Source of the DNA: UMGS1840 sp045661305
Lineage (GTDB): Bacteria > Bacillota > Clostridia > UMGS1840
NCBI GenBank assembly: GCA_045661305.1
Contig: JAZRFJ010000004.1
Span: 1 to 47,245 of the forward strand
Direction of reading: 5' to 3'
Length of the DNA stretch: 47,245 bases
The first letter of the stretch is position 1. Each line of letters starts with the position of its first letter. Below, piece by piece: positions 1 through 6,607 of this stretch. The position numbers were made by a program, and so were the translations under genes. The notes under the pieces are model-generated. The model saw only the letters and a program-made list of their open reading frames with translations. It ran no database searches and was not told the origin of the DNA.

Positions 1-33
1 GAAAAAAGCACTTGCTTTTCGCAAGTGCTTTTT
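1..33 (-). terminator. Rho-independent terminator of tRNA-Val
   Basis: A perfect inverted repeat with arms aaaaagcacttgc and gcaagtgcttttt surrounds a ttttc loop directly downstream of the minus-strand tRNA-Val gene. Read on the minus strand the stem ends in a T run. The window edge cuts off anything beyond it. Confidence 0.85.
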
Positions 34-34
34 C

Positions 35-110
35 TGGTGGGAACAATAGGGCTCGAACCTATGACCCTCTGCTTGTAAGGCAGATGCTCTCCCAGCTGAG
101 CTATGCTCCC
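35..110 (-). tRNA. tRNA-Val (anticodon TAC)
   Basis: The minus strand folds into a standard 76-nt cloverleaf. The acceptor stem is GGGAGCA paired with TGTTCCC, the anticodon stem-loop is tctgc-CTTACAA-gcaga giving anticodon TAC (valine), the T-loop is TTCGAGC, and the 3' CCA is encoded. It is followed by a strong terminator and preceded by its own promoter, so it is probably transcribed alone. Confidence 0.95.
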
Positions 111-140
111 ATAACATCGCTTTTTTCAAAGGACTTGTAT

Positions 141-169
141 ATAATATCATAAAGTTTCTTATTTGTCAA
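141..169 (-). promoter_or_regulatory. Sigma-A promoter of tRNA-Val
   Basis: On the minus strand there is a perfect -35 TTGACA (169-164), a 17-bp spacer and -10 TATTAT (146-141), about 30 bp upstream of tRNA-Val. It is back-to-back with the tRNA-Pro promoter. Confidence 0.8.
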
Positions 170-234
170 TACTTTTTTAGAATTTTTTTATTTTTTTTGT
201 TTTTTTAATTTTGTTACTTTATATTTGAAAGCTA

Positions 235-262
235 TTGACAAATTTGAAAATTGTGATATAAT
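235..262 (+). promoter_or_regulatory. Sigma-A promoter of tRNA-Pro
   Basis: Consensus TTGACA (235-240) and TATAAT (257-262) are separated by 16 bp, about 17 bp upstream of the first base of tRNA-Pro. Both hexamers are perfect, as expected for a stable-RNA gene. Confidence 0.85.
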
Positions 263-278
263 AATGAAGTATTTATTT

Positions 279-355
279 GGGGGTGTGGTTCAGCTTGGTA
301 GAGTACTTGAATGGGGTTCAAGGGGCCGCGAGTTCAAATCTCGCCACTCCGACCA
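279..355 (+). tRNA. tRNA-Pro (anticodon GGG)
   Basis: This is a 77-nt cloverleaf. The anticodon stem CTTGA/TCAAG closes the loop ATGGGGT, so the anticodon is GGG (proline, reads CCC/CCU). The T-arm is GCGAG-TTCAAAT-CTCGC, the discriminator is A73 and the CCA is encoded. The acceptor stem is unusual: GGGGGTG faces CACTCCG, so position 1 is G opposite G72 where bacterial tRNA-Pro normally has C1-G72, and there is a G-U pair at 4-69. The D stem GTTC/GAGT also relies on wobble pairs. The gene has a good promoter and a strong terminator, so it is probably expressed, but it is a divergent isoacceptor. Confidence 0.88.
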
Positions 356-356
356 G

Positions 357-388
357 AAAAAAGACTATTCTTCGGAATAGTCTTTTTT
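357..388 (+). terminator. UUCG-tetraloop terminator of tRNA-Pro
   Basis: A perfect stem (aagactattc/gaatagtctt) is closed by a ttcg tetraloop and followed by a T run, immediately after the tRNA CCA end. Confidence 0.9.
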
Positions 389-390
389 CA

Positions 391-471
391 ATGAAATTTG
401 CCTTCGGCAAGTGAAATACACTTCGTGTATGAAATATTGCTTCGCAATGTGAAATATGCCTGACGGCATAT
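391..471. repeat. Tandem array of four mini-hairpins spaced by TGAAAT
   Basis: Four short palindromes follow each other with about 20-bp periodicity: ttgcc-ttc-ggcaa, atacac-ttc-gtgtat, attgc-ttc-gcaat and atgcc-tgac-ggcat, each separated by (g)tgaaat. Stem sequences differ but the layout and the linker are conserved, so the repetition is structural rather than simple duplication. The array lies between the tRNA-Pro terminator and the 3' end of a minus-strand gene. No coding function is seen. Confidence 0.75.
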
Positions 472-477
472 GTATGC

Positions 478-1002
478 TCAATAATTAATAGCTAATGCAG
501 TTTTTAGCTCCATAAAAAGCGGGATATTCGGAGGATTGAAAGTGAAAATTATGAATAAACAAATTATCAAAATCTGTAAAATTTTAAGAAGTCGGCTATG
601 CTTAGCTATATTACACGATAGTGTTAGTTTATAAGCAACAAAGAATGCTATTATAACACTGATGTAAAAAATTGATATATCTGCAAAAGCAAAATTAAAT
701 CCTATTATTCCTGAATATGTATAAAATAAAACTATTATTGATATGACACCCAAAATTGCCCCCAAAGTCATAGCCGAATTTATACAGGGGTATTCCTTTC
801 CGATTTTTTTATTAAGATACAATGAATATATCAGCATAGGAAAGAAAATTAATTTTGTATGTTCCCATATTGATTCATTAATAGGGGTAAAAATTCCGAT
901 AAAAGTATTATTCCCTGACCATTCATATAAAAAGTGAAATAGAGTTCCTACAATGCTGACAAATATTATACCGGCAATTATGTATATTTTAGTACCTTTC
1001 AT
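478..1002 (-). CDS. Multi-pass membrane protein, DUF6512-like
   Basis: This is a hydrophobic protein of 174 residues with about five predicted membrane helices (residues about 6-25, 50-65, 78-96, 105-124 and 138-157). The motif NESIWEH at residues 42-48, preceded by LFHFLYEWSG, matches my memory of the DUF6512 family, whose function is unknown. I prefer ATG at 1002 over GTG at 1011 because a GGTG ribosome site sits 5-10 bases upstream of the ATG. The C-terminus reads FNPPNIPLF followed by a short tail that looks less conserved than usual in the family. The gene stands alone, convergent with the tRNA-Pro unit; the 290-bp gap to nagB shows only the nagB promoter. Confidence 0.7.
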   Translation of the reverse strand: MKGTKIYIIAGIIFVSIVGTLFHFLYEWSGNNTFIGIFTPINESIWEHTKLIFFPMLIYSLYLNKKIGKEYPCINSAMTLGAILGVISIIVLFYTYSGIIGFNFAFADISIFYISVIIAFFVAYKLTLSCNIAKHSRLLKILQILIICLFIIFTFNPPNIPLFMELKTALAINY

Positions 1003-1173
1003 AAATATCACCAGTATATAGATATTAAGAAGTTGAGGAATTTATGATAGACTGATAAATTTCATAATCTGATTGTTGTGTTTATGTGTGAAACAATGAG
1101 TATAAGAAAAGTGTCTGCTTCATGGCAAAATACTATAGAAATGTTTTAGTGCTATAAATTTTTTTAAAAACCA

Positions 1174-1201
1174 TTGACAAAATGTTAAAATATGGTATAA
1201 T
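1174..1201 (+). promoter_or_regulatory. Sigma-A promoter of nagB
   Basis: TTGACA (1174-1179), a 16-bp spacer and TATAAT (1196-1201), about 95 bp upstream of the nagB start. The long leader contains no obvious riboswitch or operator. Confidence 0.75.
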
Positions 1202-1294
1202 AAAAACAGTGATAATATAACATATCAAAAACAACAAATATAAGCCGTTCTGATATAGATGGAAAAAGCATATGATTTAAGGGAGGAATTTTTT

Positions 1295-2026
1295 ATGTAT
1301 CACACAAGAGTAATTGTTGCCAAAAATCCTGAAGAGGTGGGAAAGCTTGCTGCAGACATTTTTGAAACTGAAATTTCAAAAAAACCGGCATGCGTTTTGG
1401 GTTTAGCAACCGGTTCTTCACCGTTGCCTTTATACCGTGAGCTTATAGCTCGTGAAAAAGCTGGAAAAATTGATTTTAGTAAGGTGCGTTCTGTAAACCT
1501 TGACGAATATAAGGGGCTTGCACCTACACATGAACAGAGTTACCGTAAATTCATGCAGGACAATTTGTTTGACCATATTTCAATAAAGCCTGAAAATACT
1601 GTTGTTCCGTTAGGGCTTAGTGAGGACATCCCTCAATTATGCAAGGAATATGAAGAACAGATTGAGGTTTGGGGAGGTATAGATTTACAGTTACTCGGTA
1701 TAGGTCATGATGGTCATATCGGATTTAATGAGCCTGAAGACCACTTCCCGACTATGACACATGAAGTTGAACTTACAGATATGACAATTAATGCCAATAA
1801 GCGTTTCTTTGATTCTATTGATGATGTTCCTCGTGCTGCTATTACTATGGGAATAGGTACTATTATGGCTGCAAAGAAAATCCTTATGGTAGTAACAGGT
1901 GCAGACAAAAAAGAAATTCTTAAAAAAACTTTTTGGGGTCCTGTTGACCCTCAGGTTCCTGCATCAATTTTGCAGTTCCACCCGGATGTAACAGTTATCT
2001 GCGATGAAGCTGCATATCCGTTTTAA
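1295..2026 (+). CDS. nagB: Glucosamine-6-phosphate deaminase NagB
   Basis: NagB converts glucosamine-6-phosphate to fructose-6-phosphate and ammonia in the cytoplasm, the entry of amino sugars into glycolysis. The 243-residue protein has the phosphate-binding GLATGSSP (36-43), the catalytic Asp-Glu of NLDEY (68-72) and the GIGHDGHIGFNEP block (135-147) with the catalytic His141. The open frame extends upstream to 1259, but ATG 1295 follows a strong GGGAGG site at the right distance and begins exactly where family members begin. At 243 residues it is of the short form, lacking the C-terminal extension of the E. coli enzyme (266). It is monocistronic between its own promoter and terminator; no nagA is adjacent. 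Confidence 0.95.
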   Translation: MYHTRVIVAKNPEEVGKLAADIFETEISKKPACVLGLATGSSPLPLYRELIAREKAGKIDFSKVRSVNLDEYKGLAPTHEQSYRKFMQDNLFDHISIKPENTVVPLGLSEDIPQLCKEYEEQIEVWGGIDLQLLGIGHDGHIGFNEPEDHFPTMTHEVELTDMTINANKRFFDSIDDVPRAAITMGIGTIMAAKKILMVVTGADKKEILKKTFWGPVDPQVPASILQFHPDVTVICDEAAYPF

Positions 2027-2042
2027 TTAGATTTAATTAAAT

Positions 2043-2082
2043 AAAAAAGGCAATTTTCTTCTGTAGAATTTTGCCTTTTTAC
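2043..2082 (+). terminator. Terminator of nagB
   Basis: A stem aaaaaggcaa-ttttct / agaattttgccttttt with a small bulge and a short loop is followed by T-rich sequence, 17 bp after the nagB stop. Confidence 0.75.
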
Positions 2083-2158
2083 TTTTTTATATTTTTGATT
2101 GTTTTTCCAAAAGTGAAAATAAATCGGCTTTTTTGAACAATTTTATTGTGGAAAAAAG

Positions 2159-2187
2159 TTGAATTCCAAAATAATATATGATATAAT
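2159..2187 (+). promoter_or_regulatory. Promoter of the zinc-ribbon/PspC/dtd gene group
   Basis: TTGAAT (2159-2164), a 17-bp spacer and TATAAT (2182-2187), 38 bp before the first start codon. Confidence 0.65.
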
Positions 2188-2224
2188 AGAAACAGAATAT
2201 ATAATATAAAAGAGAGGGAGAAGT

Positions 2225-2776
2225 ATGCTTTGTAACAACTGTTCATCTAAGCTTTCTTATGGCGAAAAGTATTGTAATAAATGCGGAGAGGCTGTTTTAA
2301 AGGAAGTGTATGAAGAAGAATATAATGATTCTGTGTGGGCAAAGCTTGACAAAGCACAGGACGTGTATGATTCTCTTTTCTTAAAGAAAATAACCGGCTC
2401 GATTGTTTTTAAAGTTATATCTCTTGCGGTTGTTCTGGGGTATTTCTTTTTCACTATGCATGGTAATTTGACAGGCATAAGATTAAAAGAAAATACTGAG
2501 TATAAAATAGAGTATAATAAGCAGTACGATGAATATTATATCAGTCTTAACGAGGACAACGCAAATCTTGAAATGTTTGTTCCGTTCGGAACTGATAAAA
2601 TAGTATTTAAAGCAATTAATTCTGATGAAAAATCAGATATTACTCAGTATTCAGTGGAAGAATACAAGAAAAACGGCTATGAGATAAGTGAAAACTTATA
2701 TGAATACATAACGATTGAAGCTGTAAAAAAAGACAAAATAACTGATACCGTAAAATTTATAGTAGTTTCAAAGTGA
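2225..2776 (+). CDS. Zinc-ribbon single-pass membrane protein
   Basis: The function is not recognised. The 183-residue protein begins with a four-cysteine zinc ribbon (Cys3, Cys6, Cys17, Cys20), then an acidic linker, one membrane helix at residues about 59-79, and a 100-residue outer domain rich in charged and aromatic residues. The topology should place the zinc ribbon in the cytoplasm and the C-terminal part outside. It starts behind a GAGGGAG site and its stop lies 10 bases before the start of the next gene, which has the same architecture, so the two are probably co-translated and may act together. Zinc-ribbon membrane proteins of this form are common and mostly uncharacterised in Bacillota. 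Confidence 0.75.
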   Translation: MLCNNCSSKLSYGEKYCNKCGEAVLKEVYEEEYNDSVWAKLDKAQDVYDSLFLKKITGSIVFKVISLAVVLGYFFFTMHGNLTGIRLKENTEYKIEYNKQYDEYYISLNEDNANLEMFVPFGTDKIVFKAINSDEKSDITQYSVEEYKKNGYEISENLYEYITIEAVKKDKITDTVKFIVVSK

Positions 2777-2786
2777 GGTGCTTGAT

Positions 2787-3650
2787 GTGGTTAATGAAGA
2801 ATTACAATATTGTACGCACTGCGGTGCGGTAAATAAAAAAAGTGCCTTTGTATGTATTGATTGTGGAAAGAAAATTATTACAAAATACAGACCTTTCTAT
2901 GATTTTTTAAAAAAGCGTATAAAAGATGAGGCAGCGGGAAAAATCACAGATTCACTTTTTTCTTTAATTAAAAAATTTCTTTTTTCTCACGCATATGGAG
3001 TTCTTATTTCAGTTTCCATTGTTGCATCTGTAACGGCAACTGTGTATTCAATTCCGGATATTCCAACGGTAAGTGAGAAAAAAACTGCGTCTGTTTCAGC
3101 ACAACAGATTGTGGAAACTGAGGAAATAATTGAAACTGTACCACTTAGTGATGATGATTTTTATACTTTTGACCATATAATTTCAAATTATGATGGTTTT
3201 GTTGAAACGCTCCGTTCCTCAGATGCTTATTGGGGTCAATCAGGTGATTATAACAGTGCAAGCGAGCTTTATGCTGAAAATAATATAGAAGGATTTTCTT
3301 TTGGCGGTGTCCACGAAATGATTGGAAATCCGATAGATATGTATTCACTTGACTATGATTCTGATATGATGGATAACTACCAGTCTTTTTATTCAGACAG
3401 ATACTTTGATGAAAGCTCCTTTGTAACAGGGGATGCGTGTTCAACTGATATAGCAAAAAGGCTTATTTCAGAAGGGTATCGTGTGGCAGAGGGTAACTAC
3501 ATATTAAAAGAGCTGGCAGGTGAATATGATTATGATACTCACAGAGGTTCGGGAGCAGAGAAAAAACTCGTTTACCGTGTCGTTTTTGTAGAACACGGTG
3601 GAGAATGGTATATGGCAGAGGACAGACTTATTGAAAGAAAAGGATTTTAA
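2787..3650 (+). CDS. Second zinc-ribbon membrane protein
   Basis: The 287-residue protein repeats the design of its upstream neighbour: an N-terminal zinc ribbon (Cys9, Cys12, Cys23, Cys26), a basic amphipathic stretch, one membrane helix at about 69-89, a Ser/Thr/Glu-rich linker, and an outer domain from about residue 115 rich in Tyr and Asp. I place the start at GTG 2787 because GAGGTG lies six bases upstream; the frame is open to an earlier GTG at 2778 that would sit inside that ribosome site. No catalytic motif is recognised. The C-terminal half resembles the NTF2/YvbJ-like extracellular domains often attached to zinc-ribbon membrane anchors, but this is a guess from overall form. Confidence 0.72.
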   Translation: MVNEELQYCTHCGAVNKKSAFVCIDCGKKIITKYRPFYDFLKKRIKDEAAGKITDSLFSLIKKFLFSHAYGVLISVSIVASVTATVYSIPDIPTVSEKKTASVSAQQIVETEEIIETVPLSDDDFYTFDHIISNYDGFVETLRSSDAYWGQSGDYNSASELYAENNIEGFSFGGVHEMIGNPIDMYSLDYDSDMMDNYQSFYSDRYFDESSFVTGDACSTDIAKRLISEGYRVAEGNYILKELAGEYDYDTHRGSGAEKKLVYRVVFVEHGGEWYMAEDRLIERKGF

Positions 3651-3698
3651 TTAAAATATATTAGCAGTTTAATTATATAATACAAGGAAGATAAAATT

Positions 3699-3887
3699 AT
3701 GAAAAAGAAATTATATAAATCAAGTGAAGATAGAAAACTATGCGGAGTATGTGCGGGAATAGCAGAATATTTTGAGCTTGATTCAACGCTTATCCGTTTG
3801 GCTTGGGTAGTTTTTACACTTCTTGGCGGTTCAGGGATAATAGCGTATATTATTGCTGCAATCGTTATGCCAAAAAAACCTGAATAA
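3699..3887 (+). CDS. PspC-domain membrane protein
   Basis: This 62-residue protein consists of a single PspC domain: the basic KKLYKSSEDRKLCGVCAGIAEYF start, then RLAWVVFTLLGG, then one or two membrane segments (about 33-57) and the ending MPKKPE. PspC-type proteins sense or buffer cell-envelope stress; in Bacillota stand-alone copies are frequent and their partners are often unknown. It follows two zinc-ribbon membrane proteins and precedes dtd by 15 bases, so the group is probably one transcript with an envelope theme. Its start has a good AAGGAAG ribosome site. Confidence 0.88.
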   Translation: MKKKLYKSSEDRKLCGVCAGIAEYFELDSTLIRLAWVVFTLLGGSGIIAYIIAAIVMPKKPE

Positions 3888-3902
3888 AAGAGGTGGAAAG
3901 TT

Positions 3903-4352
3903 TTGAAAATTGTTTTACAAAGAGTTTTACAGGCAAAAGTTGAGGTTGATGAAAAAATAGTAGGTGAAATAGGAAAAGGTTATCTTGTGTTTATTGGAAT
4001 TTCCAATGAAGATGATGAGAAAATAGCCGACAAAATGTTTGAAAAAATTTCAAAGCTTCGTATTTTTGAAGATGAAAACGGGAAAACAAACCTCTCTATC
4101 GCTGATGTTAATGGAGAAATACTTGTTGTTTCGCAGTTTACACTTTATGCAGATTGTAAAAAAGGAAACAGACCAAGCTTTATAAATGCAGGCTCTCCAC
4201 AGATGGCAGAAGAGCTTTATAATTATATTTTAAAGAGGTGCGAGGAGCTTTTTGCAAATACCGAGCATGGAATCTTTGGAGCTGATATGAAGGTTTCGCT
4301 TGTAAATGACGGACCTTTCACGATAGTTTTGGATAGCAAGGAATTGTTATAA
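3903..4352 (+). CDS. dtd: D-aminoacyl-tRNA deacylase Dtd
   Basis: Dtd hydrolyses D-aminoacyl-tRNA (and Gly-tRNA-Ala), which keeps D-amino acids out of proteins. The 149-residue length is typical. The two signature blocks are present: SQFTLYAD (77-84) followed by GNRPSF (88-93), and the cross-subunit NDGPFT (135-140, carrying the Gly-cisPro active-site motif). The start is TTG at 3903, supported by a GAGGTGG site 8-14 bases upstream and by the family N-terminus KIVLQRV. It is the last gene of the group that starts at 2225; an inverted-repeat element with a strong terminator-like hairpin follows. Confidence 0.95.
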   Translation: MKIVLQRVLQAKVEVDEKIVGEIGKGYLVFIGISNEDDEKIADKMFEKISKLRIFEDENGKTNLSIADVNGEILVVSQFTLYADCKKGNRPSFINAGSPQMAEELYNYILKRCEELFANTEHGIFGADMKVSLVNDGPFTIVLDSKELL

Positions 4353-4395
4353 AAAAGACAGTTTTGGTAATAATAAGTTTTGAGCCGACACTCAG

Positions 4396-4650
4396 AATGG
4401 GACTGCGACAAAATGCACAGACCGCATAAAGTTTTTTAAAAATAAAGTGTCACTTTACTAACTTATATGTAATGAGGATAAAACAATACCGCTTTATGCT
4501 ACGCACAAACTTCACCTCTCGCTGTATAAATATACAGCTTCGGGTGTCCCAAAGCTTCGCTTTGGCTCAGTTTGTCCGTTCTGCACTATTTTTTCCTCGT
4601 CCCAAATGGGCTGTGACAAAAATGAAAACATTTTGTCACAGCCCATTTTA
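4396..4650. repeat. Inverted-repeat element with terminator-like hairpin
   Basis: The 392-bp gap between dtd and the next gene holds this structured element. Its left end aatgggactgcgacaaaatg (4396-4415) is repeated in inverted form at the right end (4629-4648), and a third copy, in direct orientation, lies at 4604-4624. The second and third copies form a near-perfect 20-bp hairpin with a loop of a few bases that can end transcription of the dtd group. Between the ends are smaller palindromes (ctgtataaatatacag; ccaaagcttcgctttgg). No open frame of note is present. It looks like a small non-autonomous element or a dispersed structural repeat. Confidence 0.65.
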
Positions 4651-4678
4651 AGAGTTTAAGAAAGATTGCATTTTTTTC

Positions 4679-4707
4679 TTTACAAAATTAAAATAATGTG
4701 CTATACT
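4679..4707 (+). promoter_or_regulatory. Promoter of the 4745 gene group
   Basis: TTTACA (4679-4684), a 17-bp spacer and TATACT (4702-4707), 37 bp upstream of the start codon and just behind the hairpin of the preceding repeat element. An overlapping TATAAT at 4707-4712 is a less well spaced alternative. Confidence 0.55.
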
Positions 4708-4744
4708 ATAATTAGATTATTATGTAGTAAGAGGGAATTTATAA

Positions 4745-5593
4745 ATGGATTACGAAAGAAGACCTTACATGACGATAGAGGAAAGGCGTGCTCTTAGAAA
4801 AAAGCGTGAAAAAGAGCAAAAAAAGGCTTTAAAAGAGGCTAAAAAACAACAAAAGCTTGAAGAAAAGCTCATAAAAAAACAAGAAAAAAAGACAAAGCTT
4901 TATAATGAAGATGAAAAATATGAAACAAAAAAGTTTATAATGCAGGAAAATGATGGATTGGAAGATGAAAAAAAAGATAAAGCAACAGAAAATCCTGAAA
5001 TTGAAAAAGAAAACAATGAAGAAAAAGAGGTAGAAGGAAAAAAAGAAAAAAAGAAAGACAAAGAAGAAATAAAGAACACAAGAAAAAGAAGACTTATATT
5101 TCTTGTAGCTTTATTCACACTTTTTTTTACTTCTTTTGCAGTAACGGCCGTAGTAATAATAAATGCAAAAAATCTTGTTTTTGTATCTGATGAAGATAAA
5201 AAAACTGTTAAATCTCTTAGTGAAAAGATAGAAGAATTGAAGAATATAATTGAAGAAAAAGATGCAGAAATAGAACAGCTCATTATTGAGGGGACTAATG
5301 GCGGAGCACCTTCATTCTCGGCACCTGTTTCAAACCAAAAGCCACAGACTTCAAGTAAGACAACTACTAAAACTCAGACGAGTAATAAAACGACATCTAA
5401 GACATCAAAAACAGATACAAATAAAAAAGACGATGCTGTAAAGGATGATGAAACAGCTTCTTCTGAAGGTGAAGAAATTTTTGATGATCCGATGATTTCT
5501 GATGAAGATAACAATACTAAAAATGATGTTAACGAAGATGAAAAAGCAGATATAAAAGATGATAATTCTTCATCTGAAGATGAGGAATTTTAG
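4745..5593 (+). CDS. Highly charged single-pass membrane protein of unknown role
   Basis: The function is not recognised. The 282-residue protein has a cytoplasmic N-terminal third made almost entirely of Lys and Glu (residues about 10-112), one membrane helix at about 116-140, a coiled-coil stretch at about 150-182 (heptad-like SLSEKIEELKNIIEEK), then a low-complexity Ser/Thr/Lys and Asp/Glu tail outside the membrane. It resembles bitopic division or envelope scaffolds of the FtsL/DivIC or septum-associated type only in layout. The start has a GAGGG site. It lies 21 bp before a lipoprotein gene and probably shares its transcript. The composition makes similarity searches unreliable unless low-complexity regions are masked. 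Confidence 0.65.
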   Translation: MDYERRPYMTIEERRALRKKREKEQKKALKEAKKQQKLEEKLIKKQEKKTKLYNEDEKYETKKFIMQENDGLEDEKKDKATENPEIEKENNEEKEVEGKKEKKKDKEEIKNTRKRRLIFLVALFTLFFTSFAVTAVVIINAKNLVFVSDEDKKTVKSLSEKIEELKNIIEEKDAEIEQLIIEGTNGGAPSFSAPVSNQKPQTSSKTTTKTQTSNKTTSKTSKTDTNKKDDAVKDDETASSEGEEIFDDPMISDEDNNTKNDVNEDEKADIKDDNSSSEDEEF

Positions 5594-5614
5594 CTGAATG
5601 GGAAAAAAGAAAAA

Positions 5615-6577
5615 ATGAAAAAAGTTTTTATTTTAATTGGACTTTTTATATGTATTATGCTTTTTTCTTCGTGTGAAAACAAGATGGTTGTTATAAACGG
5701 CTTTTCTATGGATGCGCCATACAGTGTTAAAATGACACAAAAAAATAAAGATGATAAAAACAAAGAGAAAAAAGTAAGAGAATTATTAAAAAAAGCAGAT
5801 TTTTTGTTTGATGCATATGATGAAAATTCATCGCTTGGTAGACTAAATAAGAATAAGGAAATTTATATTTCAGATGAAAACAGGCCTCTTTACGATATAG
5901 TAGAAAAAACTTATCCCTACTGTAACGATTATTTTGATATTTCTATAAGAAATTTAAGCAGTCTTTGGGATTTTAATTCTGATAATCCCGAAGTTCCAAA
6001 AAAAGAAGATATAGAAGAAGCTTTAATGACAGTTGGTTATGAAAATATAATTTTAAAGGATGAGAAAATTGAGCTTAAAAATAACAGCAGTATTGAGCTT
6101 GGTGCTGTTGCAAAAGGATATATTGCAGATGAAGTTTTTTCTCTCCTAAAAGATAATGAGGCTGTTATTGATATAGGCGGTACTGTCATTTCCTCTGTAC
6201 CTAAAAAAATTAAAACGGGGATTAAAAATCCTGATGGAGACGGGATACTCTGTACTTTTTATCTTGATTTTGGGGAGGCTGTTTCAACATCAGGCTCATA
6301 TGAAAGATATTTTGTAAAAGATGGTATAAAATATTCCCATATACTTGATTTAAAAACAGGGTATGGTATTTCTGATGAGCTTCTTTGTGTAACTGTTATT
6401 GCACCAAATGCACTTATGGCTGATATTCTTTCAACCTCGTATTTTTCTTTGGGACTCAAGGGAATGGAAGTTGTAGATGAAGATGTAGGAGCTATATTTG
6501 TAACAAAAGACAAAAAAGTATATATTAAAGGAAATATTGAAATTTTCGATTTGAATAAAGACTACAAATTACAGTAA
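5615..6577 (+). CDS. apbE: ApbE-like FMN transferase lipoprotein
   Basis: ApbE-type flavin transferases attach FMN from FAD to Thr or Ser of extracytoplasmic electron-transfer proteins such as RnfG/RnfD and NqrB/C. The 320-residue protein has a lipoprotein signal with lipobox LFSSC (Cys20), the ELGAVAKGYIAD block that contacts FAD, STSGSYERYF, the metal-site region SHILDLKTG, and ADILSTSYFSLG near the C-terminus. HILDLKTG replaces the usual HIIDPxTG and ADILST the usual ADALST, both mild changes, so activity is likely. No Rnf or FMN-binding target is encoded in the window; the neighbour upstream is a charged membrane protein. It may be cotranscribed with metG. Confidence 0.85.
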   Translation: MKKVFILIGLFICIMLFSSCENKMVVINGFSMDAPYSVKMTQKNKDDKNKEKKVRELLKKADFLFDAYDENSSLGRLNKNKEIYISDENRPLYDIVEKTYPYCNDYFDISIRNLSSLWDFNSDNPEVPKKEDIEEALMTVGYENIILKDEKIELKNNSSIELGAVAKGYIADEVFSLLKDNEAVIDIGGTVISSVPKKIKTGIKNPDGDGILCTFYLDFGEAVSTSGSYERYFVKDGIKYSHILDLKTGYGISDELLCVTVIAPNALMADILSTSYFSLGLKGMEVVDEDVGAIFVTKDKKVYIKGNIEIFDLNKDYKLQ

Positions 6578-6607
6578 AAAAGAGAAAATGAAAGGGGGCA
6601 CAACAAA

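Noticed and set aside
391..471. CRISPR array
   Set aside because: Repeats are palindromes of different sequence with 6-bp linkers and a 20-bp period; there are no spacers of 30-40 bp and no cas genes in the window.
4900..5283. 127-residue open frame on the minus strand
   Set aside because: It is opposite a Lys/Glu-rich coding region, reads as Ser/Phe low complexity, and lacks a ribosome site. It is a composition shadow of the plus-strand gene.
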